Below the pieces are notes generated by a model that made no database searches, was not told the DNA's origin, and saw only the letters and a program-made list of their open reading frames with translations. Both the position numbers and the translations under genes were made by a program. A DNA stretch of 64,000 bases from Paracoccus denitrificans (GTDB lineage Bacteria > Pseudomonadota > Alphaproteobacteria > Rhodobacterales > Rhodobacteraceae), in contig NZ_FNEA01000025.1 of NCBI RefSeq assembly GCF_900100045.1, positions 1 through 64,000 on the forward strand, given 5' to 3'. Shown here piece by piece: positions 63,620 to 64,000 of the stretch (within the stretch, counting starts at the first letter, position 1; each line of letters starts with the position of its first letter).

Positions 63620-64000
63620 ATGGCCGCAGGCCGCCGCATAGTCGATCTGTCGGTTCCCATCGAGAACACGGCCCATGCCGATCCGCCGGGGATGGGGCCC
63701 AGCATCGAATATTTCGCCCATGATGCCACGGGGCAGGACATCGTCGCCTTCTTTCCCGGCATGACGGTGGACCAGTTGCCGGGGTCGGAGGGCTGGGCGC
63801 TGGAGAAGGTCCGGCTGACCACCCATAACGGCACCCATGTCGATGCGCCCTATCACTATCACTCCACCATGGATGGCGGCGTTCCCGCGGCAAAGATCGA
63901 CGAATTGCCGCTGGACTGGTTCTTTGGCCCCGGCGTCAAGCTGGACTTCCGGCACCTGCCAGACGGGCATGTGGTCTCGGGCGCCGAGATCGAGGCCGAG
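63620..64000 (+). CDS. Cyclase family protein (kynurenine formamidase-like), cut by window end
   Basis: The first 127 residues of a metal-dependent hydrolase of the cyclase/kynurenine formamidase (KynB-like) family. The metal motif HNGTHVDAPYHYH lies at about residues 68-80, and the family opening IVDLSVPIENT is at the start. ATG 63620 follows a strong GGGAGGAAAA. The gene continues past the window edge. It likely hydrolyses a cyclic or N-formyl amide; the substrate is not known. It is divergent from the TetR gene at 62717. Confidence 0.88.
   Translation, partial: MAAGRRIVDLSVPIENTAHADPPGMGPSIEYFAHDATGQDIVAFFPGMTVDQLPGSEGWALEKVRLTTHNGTHVDAPYHYHSTMDGGVPAAKIDELPLDWFFGPGVKLDFRHLPDGHVVSGAEIEAE

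Overview
The window looks like chromosomal DNA of an alphaproteobacterium of the Rhodobacterales, Paracoccus-like. It is very GC-rich, with 4-base stop/start overlaps throughout, ABC and TRAP uptake systems, and three exact sites of the form GGAAC-N16-CGTT, the pattern expected for the alphaproteobacterial general stress sigma factor EcfG. No rRNA, tRNA, CRISPR array, prophage or intact insertion sequence was recognised. About 50 protein genes are supported, plus five decayed or truncated loci. Most of the window is accessory catabolism built from gene modules.

Region 1 (30-17640). Eleven leftward genes, mostly overlapping or nearly abutting, encode two CoA-transferase subunits, a CaiB/BaiF CoA-transferase, a 2-hydroxyacid dehydrogenase, a class II aldolase, an FGGY sugar kinase, a ThDP enzyme, a BisC/DMSO-reductase-type molybdoenzyme, an AhpD-like protein, a rhodanese and an acyl-CoA ligase. 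They diverge from a polyamine/opine-type ABC transporter with a fused double permease and from an IclR regulator. Two near-identical inverted repeats sit just after the two predicted divergent promoters and are likely IclR operators. The substrate is unknown. A decayed aldehyde dehydrogenase follows.

Region 2 (18306-29963). This is a DNA-repair and general-stress block: a radical SAM protein, a UdgX-type uracil-DNA glycosylase fusion, an FMN-barrel stress protein, phospholipase D, an FAD oxidoreductase, the large catalase KatE, and small envelope or stress proteins. Exact EcfG-type promoters precede three of these genes. The block ends in an esterase gene cut off by a rearrangement.

Region 3 (29963-38371). 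A hydantoinase module holds a remnant of a DUF3830 gene, a dihydropyrimidinase/hydantoinase, a GntR regulator and an Asp/Glu racemase-superfamily enzyme of the single-cysteine type. It diverges from a dctPQM-type TRAP transporter and an amidohydrolase, followed by a dipeptidase remnant.

Region 4 (38441-40892). An Lrp-type regulator diverges from a leucine/phenylalanine-type dehydrogenase, followed by a YitT-family membrane protein.

Region 5 (41460-55299) is the most interesting part. A TetR regulator and three copies of one 18-bp palindrome tie together a D-amino-acid dehydrogenase, an S9 peptidase, an MFS transporter, a beta-lactamase-fold serine hydrolase, an M81 (MlrC-family) metallopeptidase, M17 and M42 aminopeptidases, a porin-like outer membrane protein and ornithine cyclodeaminase. 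I read it as a regulon for taking up and degrading unusual peptides, probably containing D-residues and arginine or ornithine. It resembles the microcystin mlr set without mlrA.

Region 6 (55741-64000). A chimeric pseudogene (class II aldolase joined to hydantoinase B) is followed by a three-gene cluster of a tyrosinase-type copper oxidase, an unrecognised 577-residue protein and a secreted protein with one haem-c motif, facing an AsnC-type regulator. A TetR gene divergent from a cyclase-family gene, cut by the window edge, ends the window.
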